The position numbers were made by a program, and so were the translations under genes. A DNA stretch of 64,000 nucleotides from Siderastrea radians (taxonomy: Eukaryota; Cnidaria; Anthozoa; Scleractinia; Rhizangiidae): NCBI GenBank assembly GCA_964017195.1, contig OZ024890.1:50957593-51021592 (forward strand), read 5' to 3'. Positions 40,490-52,762 of this stretch are shown one piece after another. How positions within the stretch are numbered: position 1 is the first letter of the stretch; each line of letters starts with the position of its first letter. The notes beneath the pieces are model-generated. The model saw only the letters and a program-made list of their open reading frames with translations. It was not told the origin of the DNA and searched no databases.

Positions 40490-42560
40490 CATTGTTTTAA
40501 ACAAAGTTACTCGCTGAACATCAAAGTGTACCGGAGAAACTCGCATTTCCATTACTATAAACCGTACCTTTCTTTCCATCTCAGTGGTGGTATGGTATGG
40601 GGTGGCATGATGTAATGTAATAATTAATTTTTATTGCTTGTTCACGTAATAATCGATTTTGTTAAATAACATCTATCGTGACAATAAGCTTTAAGCCCCA
40701 AATGATCATATTAACTGGGTAAAATTTATGCTTGAAAGAAAATTTGCCCCCCAGCGTCACCGCCGCCGCCATCCACCTGCTTACTAGTCGGGTGCAATAC
40801 CCACTACACTAAGACAAGAATCAAGAATAGGCATCTCGTTATTGATAGCCAGACTATAAGTACACGGGCAGTGTTCAAGAATAATCGTTAATAACAAGAA
40901 CAATTGCCAACTATCCAAAACTATTCCTAGTATAATTTATATTTCACGAATAGAAAATTTATAACAAACGTAAAACTGTCTCAGCTTACACAAAGCAACC
41001 TAACTTTTTTATAGCTAAATTAACTGGTTATGCTCGCTAACAGACAACATAAGCTAAGCCTTCATGTCTAAGTATAATGTATCTGATTACAAACAATAAC
41101 AAAATTAAAGAAAATTTAAAGAAACATAAGCGAGAGATGCCGTTGAGTGATCTTGAAACTGCGAAAAATACCTTATATTAAGACTTGCACGCTTCCAAAA
41201 ATTATAACTCCCACTGTAAATACCGAAACATCCGTACAAACACTCAAAACAAGCGTGCATTCCTTAACGTGAAAAACATACATATATCATTTTACGATTT
41301 GATATCGCTTAAAACAACAAGAAGTTCTTCGGTTTTATAGACGGGCCTAGAAACGTGATTTCTCGTTCTTGTTGTTGTTCAACAAAGGCTGCATCACATT
41401 GAAGCGTAATATACGATACTTGGCCGTGAGTAAGGCAAAACGCTGTCTTGTTTACAATGTAGAGACGTCTGTTTTCCAAATCTAACACTAGAACTCATCA
41501 AATGTAATTTGTGTCTTTCGTCTATTCATTATATTAGCACCATCAGAACTGTTCTACAGAGTTGTTATTTTTCATTCATGTATGTAGTTCATGGGCAATA
41601 TTTTTTGGGGGGCCTGAATTTTTCACTGGGGTAGGGGAAAGCTCCCCAAACTCAAAACGATGTTTATTTGTTGTGGATATGGATCCACCCTTGTAGTTAA
41701 TTCAATGATTTTTTTTAATTTCTATTTATTCAACGTAGTATATGACAAGATAGATCTTTGCTTTGACTTCCTTTACTTGAAATCTTTCTTCAGCTAGCTT
41801 TTACTGTAGCCATTTAACTGGGAACAAATCACTTTCGACAATGTACTCGCATGGATTTCCATTGACCACGCCCACACAAAGTATGTTTAGTGAACCTGTA
41901 TTAAACAGGAAATTTTCCAAATTGCTGAGTGGCTATAAGATACAGAATTGACTGAATATACATTTTAAGAGGAAAGATGCTGCAGTGCCATGAACTGAAA
42001 TTTTATTATATACGAGCTCATTTATTAATACACATTTCTTGAGAAAAAAATCCAAGATAGCGGCCAAGTAAGGTACCTTACCAACTTAAAAAAAATATAC
42101 AGCCCCATAAAGCAGATGGCTTGCAACTTGTCACAAAAATAGCCCATAAGCAGCTTTACATTTTGATTGGCCATTCACTCTGCAATTCGTAACTGACAGC
42201 TGTCAGTTTGAATGAGAGCTGTCAAAAACCCCTACATTTATAAAATATGCTGACTCAGCAAATAATCGTTCATTGTGAGACTGCCAAGCTGTAGAACGTG
42301 CAGTTTATGGCTCTTGTACCTAGTTTGAACGTAAGAACTTTAATATTTACAGAGTTACGACTTAATTTTTTGGACCATCAATGAAGTGTCTGATACCTCT
42401 TCTAAAAATAAATCATACTTGTTCATCTTCTACAATAAAAGTTATTTGTTGTAATAATTTTCGTGGACTAAAAGTGATTTATTAACGCATTCTTTTGACG
42501 TGAAGAAATTTTAAAAAATCACAAAAGAGATAGTTTTTATCGAGAATTAAAACATACCTG
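40490..42560. other. Element 1 interior; possible promoter at 42190-42260
   Basis: No ORF recognised. It contains an 18-bp perfect palindrome AACTGACAGCTGTCAGTT (42191-42208), a TATA-like TTTATAAAAT (about 42237) and TGCTGACTCAGCA (42248-42260), a perfect AP-1/Maf recognition palindrome. These lie upstream of the minus-strand recombinase and could be its promoter. Confidence 0.35.
42248..42260. promoter_or_regulatory. AP-1/Maf (T-MARE) palindrome
   Basis: TGCTGACTCAGCA is the exact T-MARE consensus bound by Maf/AP-1 bZIP factors. It is next to a TATA-like box and 1.8 kb upstream of the recombinase remnant. Function inferred from the motif only. Confidence 0.35.
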
Positions 42561-43156
42561 ACAATAGGGCACTTATGTAACGCCGGCCGCATCGTCAAAT
42601 CGAAAAATCGCAAAAAAAAATACTTAGTCGCTTTTTCTTCGAGCAAATGTTTTTGTGATGAAAGAACATAACATGTTTTAGTCTTGTGTGAAATTTCAGC
42701 AAAAAACGCTGCGATCTTTTAGAGATATAGTATCTTCTTCCCAAAAAAGCTTTTTCGTGTTACGATTTACTTTCGAGACTTCGCAAGTAGATGAAGAAGT
42801 ATACGTTACAACGGCATTTTTTGTCCGAAGGGAAATTTCGGGAGAGAAAACTTGTGGATGACGAGTGAATGCCCAAAACCAGTTAAACGGGTCGGATACC
42901 CGTCCATCCACGAAAAAAAATGACTGAAAGGGGGTAAAAAACTGTCTGCCCCGGCACAGGGCATTTATGCAACGTTGAGATTAGATTAAAATCTGTAAAA
43001 AAATCCAAAATACAGGTATAAAGATAAAACGCTGTTTGGGTGTTGATTTGGTCAATAGCCGTTGCAAAATCACAAACGGGAGTTGTAATTAGTCATTAAA
43101 AGAGAGTTATAACCAAAAGAGAACACGTGACTAAAAGTGCCCTACTTTCAATCTCC

Positions 43157-43174
43157 AGAGAGAGAGAGAGAGAG
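43157..43174. repeat. (AG)9 run shared by elements 1 and 2
   Basis: The only sequence between the right end of element 1 and the left end of element 2. Confidence 0.97.
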
Positions 43175-43186
43175 CCAGAGGAAGGG

Positions 43187-43395
43187 GCACTTTTGTCACG
43201 TAGAAAGGGAACTTTGGTAACGATAAAAGAGAACTTTGGTAACGAACTAGGGAACTTTAGTAACGACAGGGAACTTTTGTAACTTTTTTAGGGCACTTTC
43301 GTAACCGAAAGTAGGGCACTTTGGTAACAACTCGGGAACTTTTGTCACGAAATCAGGCACTTTTGTAACAAAATGGGGCACATAGGTAACACCCA
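43187..43395 (+). repeat. Subterminal array of 16-bp motif, 10 copies (element 2)
   Basis: Copies of GGGMACTTTNGTMACR every 20-24 bp, same orientation as in element 1 but mostly GGGAAC rather than GGGCAC. Confidence 0.85.
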
Positions 43396-43399
43396 CTGC

Positions 43400-46300
43400 C
43401 AACTATTCAAATCATAATTTTTTTTACATGAAATGCTTGGTTTATGTGCCATTTTTTCAATGAGTGTTCACCGAAAATTAATTAGACCTTTAACACACTC
43501 AACCTCAATGGCAACACGGTACACGCATTTATTTGCTTCTTATGTACGTTCGCTGAAAAAAACTTTTTTATGGGCGATTGCTGTCCAAATTTCTGCTGCG
43601 GTTACTGCTTTACCAGAAAAATGGGGTCCTCGCATTCGTTTTGAAGATAAGGTACGAGTTAAACTTTGAAGAAATAGGCCTTTGCTACTTGATAAGGCTT
43701 TCATAGCTGATATTGGGAAAACACTGGAAATGCTCGAATAGGCGCATCCACACGACTCGCTATACGGTACTTATATGTTCAATGAATAGAGCAAATTAAA
43801 ACATGGGTGGGGGGTGATCTTGACTGCGAAAACGAAATTCACTTTTCAGGATTTACGTACCAACTTCCATTAACCTTTTTCAAATATTGCCAAAAAGGTG
43901 TTGTTTGTGAGCTTATCGTTTAAGGCAAAGGTTTGGTATTTGCCCCCGCAGGGATTTTGCCTAGAGGCAAAATTCCGAGGAGGCACCCTTATAGCTCCCA
44001 CGTATATAAAGTAAAGGGAAGTTAAGTACTTACAGTTAAAATATACAGGGGGTATATATACCAGATCAAATCTCGATTTGCCAGAACAAGGCGCACACGG
44101 AATAAGTGGGTAATGATGACGTTTCATCACTAAACGCCCGAACGGAATAAATAAATGGGTAGTGATGACTTAGCATCAGTAAATGCCCGAAGGGAATATA
44201 TGGGTAATGTGACGGTGTTAGTAAATCAAAAATCTCTATCTAGAAGGTGCACGGTATTCAAGAAAACGTGTGGTTCTTTTTCCGTCAGTCATACTGCGAG
44301 TGTTTCCTTTTAACCGCACATGTGTTCAGTATATAAATCTCGCAGAGCAGCTGTTTTGAAGGGGGGAGAGAAACTGAATTTTTTAGCTCCGTTTGCCTCA
44401 TTTTATTCCCGTAGAAAGCCAACGTAAATTTCGAGTAAATTCTCTGGCCACGAGAAGGAAAAGTTCGAGTTTGGCCTAAAAATTTTGGATCCAGAGACGC
44501 TGCGTATGTCTATTTGTCGGACACGCATCATACACAAATCATTGATTGGAAATGATTAGTCAGACACAAATCACTTCGGAGGACTGAAAGACTCGGTCCA
44601 CAAACAAGCAAGCATTGCTTAGCGAACGAGGGAATCTCAACACCAGTAAACCCAACAGACATCAGTTTTGTGTTTTTTAACTCGTGAGAAAATTTGCGTC
44701 ACAAGATTGTATTAGGTCGCGTGGAAACACAACAACTGTAGCACTTCCCCTCAGAAATAGCTCATGGAAACAGTGAATTTCTTGAAAAATATTTCTAGGT
44801 CGAATTTTTCAGTTTCTGTATACTTGGAAGTCGAGCTGCGACCTCATTATTTATAACTTTTCAGATTAATACATTGCAAGATGTTTTGGGTGACTATGAA
44901 ATTTCAGTACATTTAACAAATACTGCCAAATATAGCCGCTTTTTTATTTTACTCGATTGATTTCGAATTTAATTCATGTAGTTGGTTGTCTCTGTGTAAA
45001 ACCTTGCTTTAATGTAAGAAACGCGTCCGAGGAAACCCATTTTGTATGAAAAGTTACGTTCATGGTACTTTACTGTTTACATTGCGTGTATGGAAATTAT
45101 TTCCACGGGAAGTTGCTCTCCCGCATTTTAGTGCAATTTGCCCATGAACTTTCCACTACAATGATGGTTCTAACAAAGAAAGATTGTCGAAAGAAGATCG
45201 GACGAACACATCGTTCACCACGCATTACTGTTTATATTTTACCGCCCTCGACTCGCGAAATTAGCTCTAAGTTTATTCTCTTGCTGCTTATTGTTCTTCT
45301 AATTTGTTCCTCAATCAATTAATAGGTTCGACTAATTTGCACCCAAACCATACCCAAACACAAAGAAGTTCCATGGTTGACAGAAAAAGTAGAGCTCATT
45401 TGCATTAGTGGTCAACCCGTTTCAATTGGCGAGATTCCGTAATGTCAGTGAAATCTCTTAGCTTCAGTGAAATCTCTTAGCTTCCGCAGAAACAATCTAA
45501 AACCTAAATTATACTACAGAAAAAAAAACATGCCACACAAAAGTGTTTCTAAGTAAATCAAGAAAAAGGAAACATTCAAAATCAATAGATACGTTCACAA
45601 AAACTTTTCAGTAACAGCGGGGGCAGCTGTAGTGTCAACTATTTCTAGTTCATATAGATAATACGGATCACTTCTACCGTAGAATTTTTGCAGAGCTATT
45701 TTGTTTCAAGACAGCCATCTCCGCCTTTCCCTGCAAAGAGTTCCCGTTATATCGTTGTTCCATGTTTGAAAATTCATTCCGTGCAAAGTTTATGAACAAG
45801 ACCCACACGAAAGTATCTACATTAACTTCTTTAGCCCGCGCTTAAGGTATGCCGTCGCATTGCGTCACGGACTGTGTGTGGTAAAAATGCAAAAAAAGTA
45901 TGCGCCAAGGCAGTAAGCGCGAACGGCCTCAAACTTTGTTCTTACTGTATCTCAAAGGACTACTTATTATCCAACTGTATTAGTTATTGTACTGAAAGCG
46001 CGCGAAACGAGTACAAATATCCCACGATATTGTATAGTTGGTTGTTGTACAGTACTGTGTGCGCGCTAATCCTGTTACACTTGTAGTAAGTTTTCTTTCA
46101 AGTTACTGAAAAGAGTTGAAAAAGGTTAAGTTGGATAATAAATCTCTTATTAGATGTTTTGGTGTGAAGTATCGCCGTGTATTTTTACTTGTTATTTGTA
46201 CAGTCGATACAGTTGATACTCGTTGATACTCGTTTGTACAGTTGAGCCCTGCAGGCTCGTCAAAATACAGTACAACTCGTAAAAGTATACGGCGCTACTT

Positions 46301-47048
46301 CACATCGAAACATCTAATAAGAGAGAAAGTGCATAGGAGAGAGAGAAGAAAGTGCGCACGAGATGAATTCTATGACGTGAAGAGAGTAACGTACTGTCCA
46401 ATTTGGGACCGGTTACTAAATACATAATGGAGTGAATTTATTTGCAGCACACACATTTTCCCGTGAAGAAGCACCTGTTCTTTGTTTGTTCCATTGGTTG
46501 CTTTTTAATGCCACAGCCAAATGCGTACGAATTTCACGTTTTAGACTTCATCTCCTGCGCATTTTCTCCTTATTAGGATCAGACTTGGTAACTGCAAATG
46601 ATCAGAGGTCAAATTTAACTGAGAATACCAAACAGCGCAAGCCACAAGATATCCACCTGTTATCAGAAAATTGATCAGATATGAGCTCGAGATCTAACTC
46701 TTAAAAATACGACACCTAAGTTGTAACGGCTCAATTCAGTCACCATTTAAAAATCCTCCAAACTAAACCCACTACAAAATCACAAGAAGCAAAACTGGTC
46801 AAAAGACCGATAAAAGGCGCGGTGTACAAAGACTTGAAATAGGAGTCGTGCAGGCGACCTGATAGCCCGACGTGATGCACGTGTTGATGTCGACCTTTAA
46901 GCTGTGCGTTATGATAGTCACCGCTGTCTGAGCCCGCTGAATGGTTGGTATCTATCAGTGAATAAATTAACTGAAGTATGTGGACCGGTTTATGCACTGG
47001 TTTACTACTGCTTTATTTCCACACTAGGCAAATCAGTTCTTTTAATTT
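43400..47048. other. Element 2 interior; no recognised gene
   Basis: ORFs of 60-86 codons on both strands lack recognisable motifs. A hairpin with about 37-bp arms (TCTTATTAGATGTTT...GTGAAGTA and inverse) lies at 46142-46325. Confidence 0.45.
46142..46325. repeat. Hairpin repeat in element 2
   Basis: CTCTTATTAGATGTTTTGGT at 46142 pairs with ATCGAAACATCTAATAAGAG at 46302-46323, extending through CGCCGT / ACGGCG. The loop carries GTTGATACTCG repeats. Confidence 0.65.
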
Positions 47049-47248
47049 NNNNNNNNNNNNNNNNNNNNNNNNNNNNNNNNNNNNNNNNNNNNNNNNNNNN
47101 NNNNNNNNNNNNNNNNNNNNNNNNNNNNNNNNNNNNNNNNNNNNNNNNNNNNNNNNNNNNNNNNNNNNNNNNNNNNNNNNNNNNNNNNNNNNNNNNNNNN
47201 NNNNNNNNNNNNNNNNNNNNNNNNNNNNNNNNNNNNNNNNNNNNNNNN
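47049..47248. other. Assembly gap, 200 N
   Basis: Exactly 200 N, the usual placeholder for a scaffold gap of unknown size. Confidence 0.99.
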
Positions 47249-48582
47249 TATGCAACCAAAAATGAATAGAGGAACTGTCCGTAGACACCTAGATTCAACG
47301 ATATTTTGAAAATTCCTCTCAAAAAGAACGATTTAAATCAAAACAAAAGAGAGAAAGTAGAATTGAAAAAAAAAACCGCGAGATGTACGCAAAAGGCAAT
47401 TACGAGTGGTGTAGAACAATGAAGACATGCAAGTATGGTACGTAATATTTTGCGTTGCTTATCGCCATGCCTTTACTGCCGTCTTCTTCATTGAAATTAA
47501 AGAACCGTGTCCATCGTATCCCTGTTGCTTTAATAAATTCATGTCTGAAGCTAAAGCTCAAGTTGTCCTGGAGCCTTCGGGTCCTTGTTTGACAAACGTG
47601 TGACGAATCTGACTACAATAAAAAGGCTCACTATTGAAGTGCTTCTTTTGGATAAGTTTCGAACATTTTGGACACCACACCATTATTTTTTCTTTTTGCA
47701 TATAAAACTATTCCCATTATGCCTTTCATGGTCATTCAGCGATGCAATGAGTCGCATTCAACTGTGTAACCAATATGAATACCCGTATACCCGTAGACCC
47801 GATAACGCAAAACGCGCAAGGTGGAAAAAACACCTTTTCATAATGCTAGTTCCCTTGCTTTTTATGGGAAAGACCTGGATTTTCAGTCACTTATTTCTAC
47901 TGTAGTAGTGTTTAGATTGATTGTCTTTTTGTTTCTTATCTCTAAAGAAATTATGCCGAAATCACTTGTTAGAACTTCTAGCAAAGCGGGAACTTTCGTA
48001 ACTAGGCCGTTTTTGAGACATTGGTAACTTAAAAAATTCACCAAAAAATAAGGAAACATCCAATTCACTTCGCTGTTCTTTCGTTAGATTACCAATAGAC
48101 ATCTTAAACCTCCCTCAAATTTGCATGGATGGAGATTGGTTCAAATAAGCACAATCGCCTTACCAAACCCGCGATGCAAAAAATGGGCTTTGTGCGAACT
48201 GTGATTCCTTTCAAAGGCATGAAAAGTCAAACACATACACGACAGATTTTTCTGGATCGCAATGTCTCCAATTTAAAGTGCTGTGGTAAGCGAGAGAATC
48301 GTGTGGCGAATAAATGGTATGGCAATAGCTACAATCTGATGTGGAAATGGATTTGAGAGCAAATAAAATAGCGCTTACCACGACGTAGGGAACTTTTGTA
48401 CCCTCTTAGCGACAATTATGTGGCTTACTCTCTGTAGTTTTAATGTTTTCGATTTGCAATTTGCCTGATTAAGGCTCTTTGAGGGAGGTGTTTGGAGCGT
48501 AGGTTTCAGCAGTTACCACGTTAAATTGGGGAAATTATTTCCAAAAGAGAACGTTGTTACTAAAGTGCCCCACTTTTCCTCT

Positions 48583-48610
48583 AGAGAGAGAGAGAGAGAG
48601 AGAGAGAGAG
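48583..48610. repeat. (AG)14 run, right boundary of element 2
   Basis: Pure AG repeat directly after ...CACTTTTCCTCT. Confidence 0.97.
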
Positions 48611-50390
48611 CGTATCGAACTTTCCCGTGCTACATTCTTGTCTCTGACCCGGCGACCCCGGCTTGACACGTCGGTATTTAGTAACAGGCATGTTGCTACA
48701 CTACTGAATGAAACTAGAGATCTGCGTCAATGGCACCCTCTTGAGTTTTTTGTCATTCGATCAGACATTGAAGAAAGTTAATTATCTGTCAGTAATCCAC
48801 TCGTGGTTCACCTGGTTACTAGGTAACTGATGATCTCGTAAGGACTTTAAAGAGCCGGGTCGCGTCGCGTGATCTCACAAGACTGGCTTGGGAGAAAAGC
48901 TCTGTTTTCAGGGGTTTTCAAGCATGGAACGATTCATTGCTTTATTTTTTGGACCGATTAGTTTGTTGTTTGAAAACATTGCGGAGTTTCTTGAAAGTCA
49001 GTAGCTTCAAAAGGGAAGAAAAATTCTATAATCCACCAGAACAAATTCAAGCAGATGGAAATGCGTTATATTCACTGCGTCACACGACACGCTTTTTCTG
49101 GCGGTTCAGAGCTGATGGTAGGCCAAAATCATAATGCATTTAAGCCAAAATCGGCCTTCTATCGGCATAAATGTGGCCATTCACGGAAAAAGGGTCGGGG
49201 GAAAAAGGAAATTGCCACACCGATAGAATGATACGGAATTGCAGGAATTATGACATTTTTCCTTCCTTCGCACAGTTTCTCAACGTTGTGTTTCAGCAAG
49301 GCAAGGATATAGTGCAATAGGGATGCGGCAGATAAAGCTTTGTTTGTTGAAGCACGGAATGCTAGTTTTGGTGCAATGTAATGTAGCACTAAAATATACT
49401 ACCTTGAGTGGATTGTAATAACAATACGCACTGGGGGTGGGGGAGGGGAGGTGCTAGTCATTGCTAAGAAGCATTTCGTACAATTTATCTTGGCTGCCTG
49501 TGCTCTTCAGAAAATGTAATTGGATTTTTTTAAAACTGGAAATTAACAAGATCGATTCTTGTGGTGTCTGACATTTCTTTTACCTACAGACAAGCCCAGG
49601 AATAATTTCGTTATTTTTTCTATGATGGATATTTGAAACTTCATGGATCAAAAAGTCTAATTGCGAACCTGTTTGCTTTTGTTACAGGTACAGTTGTTAG
49701 CTCACTGTTGAAGGACGAAACATCCTGACAGCCTGTTGTTAACTTACGAGGCATCTTGACAGCAGGAAGAGCCTTCAAAATTCCTAAATGCTCCCATACA
49801 TCTATAGTATGTGGTATATGCCTAGTTTGTTACGGATGTCAGCTCACTGACAAAGGATGAGACATCCTGACAGCCTGCTGCCAAAAGATAAGCCATCTTG
49901 ACAACAGGAAGAACCTTCAAATGCAGCACTGGCCGTAAATTTAAGCAGACATTCCACTTCACTTCAAATACATTAATATGTGATATGTGCTATTTCCTGT
50001 AGCGAGAAATGTGATGAAATGGCCAAAAGGAACGTTTCATTGAAATCACCACATCAAATTGATTTGAGTCAATGGGAAGAGCACTTCTTGGGTAGTAAAG
50101 CTCATTGCAAGACCTGATAAAAGTACCATACTTTCCCCCACTCCCTTTGTGACATTAATACGACAAGCAGACCAGGAAGACCTTAAGGGGGCCCCTGCTG
50201 ATTTGAAGACTCGTTACATGAACTGTGTGTTATACATGTGGACTATACATGGTGTTTGACTAGCATATCTTTGTTCAATCTGTTGCCAACTGAAATTTAG
50301 GAAGTGAAAATTTACAGCTTCAAAACCCATGACACCCAATTACTAGGGCATTATTTTCAGCAAGGTAAAAGAGGAGCTGTCCACAATGTT
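48611..50390. other. No gene; direct repeat of about 150 bp
   Basis: 49693-49840 and 49841-49990 are diverged tandem copies (shared ACATCCTGACAGCCTG, CATCTTGACA, CAGGAAGA, CCTTCAAA). No coding signal seen elsewhere in this stretch. Confidence 0.5.
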
Positions 50391-50429
50391 TTTTATTTCC
50401 AAATTTGCAAAGCAACCTCATTTTGAGTT

Positions 50430-51050
50430 GACAGAGTTGTCATAATTCCAGTTAGGGTAATTTGTTGACTCGGGTGGTTGTTTAGGCATTTTTTAGCAAT
50501 GTTTGAAAGAACTGAAAGGTTTTTTCTTTTTCCAATTTTTTTCCAGGACAGTTCACAAAGAGTAAATATCACTCTGCTTACTGCATGGTGATCCACATAA
50601 CACTTCTGGTGCAATATGGGGGTAAATTTTGGGGTACTTCTTAGCTGATGGAGATTTTATTGGACATGCTCTGCCAAAGTCAACCAAATATCCTTTTCCA
50701 TTTGAAACAACAATGTTGTTGAAGAAGTTCATGGACAGTAGATGAACTGCATTGTTCACCAATGAACTCCATAACTATGGAAAATGGATTTTGCTCTAAC
50801 TGTACCCCGAAGATAGTTGGGATGTTTGCATGTGAGAGCAGTTGCATTATTCAAGCTCCTTTAATAATTTCACTGACACTACAGGTTGACATCTGTTTCT
50901 CAGCAACAAGAATGTTTAATCTTGAGTAGGTCCCAAGGAAACATTTTCCAAAAGAACCTTGACCTAGACAAGCTGGTGGATTAATAGGAAGAAGATCATT
51001 TTAGGAAATATTATCAAAAGCTGCCTTGTTTTGTAAAACTCCCTGTCAAA
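50430..51050 (-). pseudogene. Protein kinase pseudogene
   Basis: Minus strand from 51050 down: glycine-rich loop LGQGSFGKCFLGTYSRL, VAEK (strand 3 Lys), stop codons around IIKGA, then IMQLLSHANIPTIFGVQLEQ and SIVMEFIGEQC. After a deletion that removes the HRD region: LVDFGRACPI (DFG), HIAPEVLCG (APE), SKQSDIYSL and CLNNHPSQQITL. It resembles the expanded tyrosine-kinase-like families of cnidarians. Stops, frameshifts (near 50560) and the internal deletion make it non-functional. Absence of introns could mean a retrocopy or a single-exon family member. Confidence 0.8.
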
Positions 51051-51983
51051 AGAAAAAAGAAGTATGTGGTAGTGTACAGATCAGTAGTGTAGTGTACAGA
51101 TCAAATTAAAGTTGAATGTTTTGCAAATAACTTTACAGGCTAGTTGTTATTAAAAACTTAGCTCTCATTATAAAGCATATTATAAGAACCCCTCCCCCCT
51201 CCCCCTTGTTTCTGTTTCCTACTTTAGATCAACCTTGCAACCATAATTACCAACAACATTAGGTAATCGTACAGTAACAGCTAAATGGACGCTATGCTTG
51301 TAATTTTGTTTGCCTTGTTTGCCACAATTGTCCAGGGTGATTATTCAATTAAAAGCAGTAAAGGGAGCAATAAACTTTTTTCATTCATTTGTGTCAGCTT
51401 ATTTGTTGAATAGATGAGAAGGAAATATATAAATACCCCTTCAAATTTTATCCCACTACACATGTGCCATTGAAGCATCCGCAGATGACACATGGAAACA
51501 CCACAGGGGTAACTCCCAAAATGGCACTGATGGTTTCTATTTTGCACTTATCAAAAGTGTACCCTCTCCCCAAAGGAGGTGGGAAGAGAATGCTAGGTCG
51601 CACAGGGAAGAAGGGCATATGTGAGGAATGTGGACTTGAAGTCTGAGGTTATGCAAGGTTTCGGTTGCAGACATGTCAATTTTTTTTAGGAGGCACGGGT
51701 TGATAAAAGCACGATCGGATGCCCGAGAATAGGTATGACAGTCCCTGGGTTGGGGAATTAACAAACAGTTTTAGCCTCCAGGTGGGGATTGTAACCCAGA
51801 AATATTCACAAAAGTCAAGTGCCGTACACATACTCGGCCTCGCCTTTCTTCATTTCGTTCGATGAAATTCAACTTTAATTTAGCAACAGATCAGGCTAGA
51901 GGTAAATCTATGGAACTTTTACCACACTTCTGCGCCATTTTCAGCTTTAGTTTAGTAATCCGATAGCGCATACTTTTAGAACA

Positions 51984-52509
51984 ATGCTTTATAAAATAAA
52001 TTATTACTTCGCACTCAAACGTAAATTGGCGGTAAAGGTTTTGGGTTCAGCGTGGGTTCTGAAAATGGAAGGATATATGTGCGATTTTTGGCTTCCTGGT
52101 GGAAGTGCTGCAAAGAGGCAGCGAGTTATTAATAATCCTGACTTTAAGTCTGTAGTGACTGTAAACCCAGCTGTGCAACAGCCGCCCTCACCAGTTTCTC
52201 CTCAGCACCTCCATGCCCAGCTTCAACGTGCTCTCATAGAAAATGCTCTTCTCAAAGAGAAGATTTCGAGTTTAGAAGAGAAACTAACTGCTTCGAGGGG
52301 GAAGGTATTTACAAAGGGAAAGCCATTTTCCAGCTGAAGTCCAGGCAGAAAGAGGCACAGGAAGCAAGATATCAAAGACTTCCTCCGTTCTGTGTCCACA
52401 AAGCTTCCCCCAGACTGGCTTTTAGAGGAGGTACATGTACTCTGTACATCGTGTTCTCTTTCAGATGTAGAGGATGTTAAAAAGTACAAAGCCGTGAAAC
52501 ACTCACGTT
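51984..52509 (+). pseudogene. Unrecognised ORF with coiled coil, interrupted by a stop
   Basis: 117 codons, then TGA at about 52335, then the same frame stays open to about 52509. Visible: KMEGYMCDFWLPGGSAAKRQ, a Pro-rich stretch, a leucine-heptad segment (HLHAQLQRALIENALLKEK, ISSLEEKL), then after the stop SPGRKRHRKQDIKDFL, STKLPPDWLLEEV and a CTSC. Could be a short nuclear or transposon-encoded protein; I do not recognise the family. It lies just upstream of the Penelope fragment. Confidence 0.35.
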
Positions 52510-52762
52510 AGTCTTGTACTCAATTTTTTCTTTCTGTCGTGTTTCAGTCACACTGAAAATCAATAGTGGCACCGAACAGCCTACACATTTGCCTGATTCA
52601 GCTGCAGAAGAAGAAAGGACGAAAAACGCCCTCTAGGAAAAAGACAAAGCATTTTTAAATGGTAAAACTGTGAATGGTTTGAACCCAGGAGTCTTATCAT
52701 AATTCGGGAAATTGTGATCGTACGGGTGAGTGTAGTCCTGAAGAGGACTGTTTGAGATGATA

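Larger units (their letters stand above)
37642..43156. mobile_element. Element 1: 5.5-kb inverted-repeat transposon with tyrosine recombinase, bounded by (AG)n
   Basis: Left end CAGATTGAAGGGCACTTTTG; right end, inverted, GGAGATTGAAAGTAGGGCAC then TTTTAG. Both ends sit directly against AG runs in the same orientation. The left subterminus carries 11 copies of GGGCACTTWTGTMACG (37651-37875); single copies recur near 42567 and 42958. It encodes a decayed tyrosine recombinase on the minus strand (39038-40488). The combination of inverted ends, recombinase and AG-repeat flanks suggests a recombinase transposon targeting AG microsatellites. Cryptons are the known animal tyrosine-recombinase DNA transposons, but I do not know this layout from them. 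Confidence 0.65.
43175..48582. mobile_element. Element 2: 5.4-kb relative of element 1, bounded by (AG)n
   Basis: Left end CCAGAGGAAGGGGCACTTTT; right end inverted AGAGGAAAAGTGGGGCACTT. Ten copies of the 16-bp motif (GGGAACTTTGGTAACG type) lie at 43187-43395, with scattered copies near 47985 and 48390. It abuts (AG)9 on the left and (AG)14 on the right. No recombinase was recognised, so it may be non-autonomous; part of the interior (47049-47248) is unsequenced. Confidence 0.6.
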
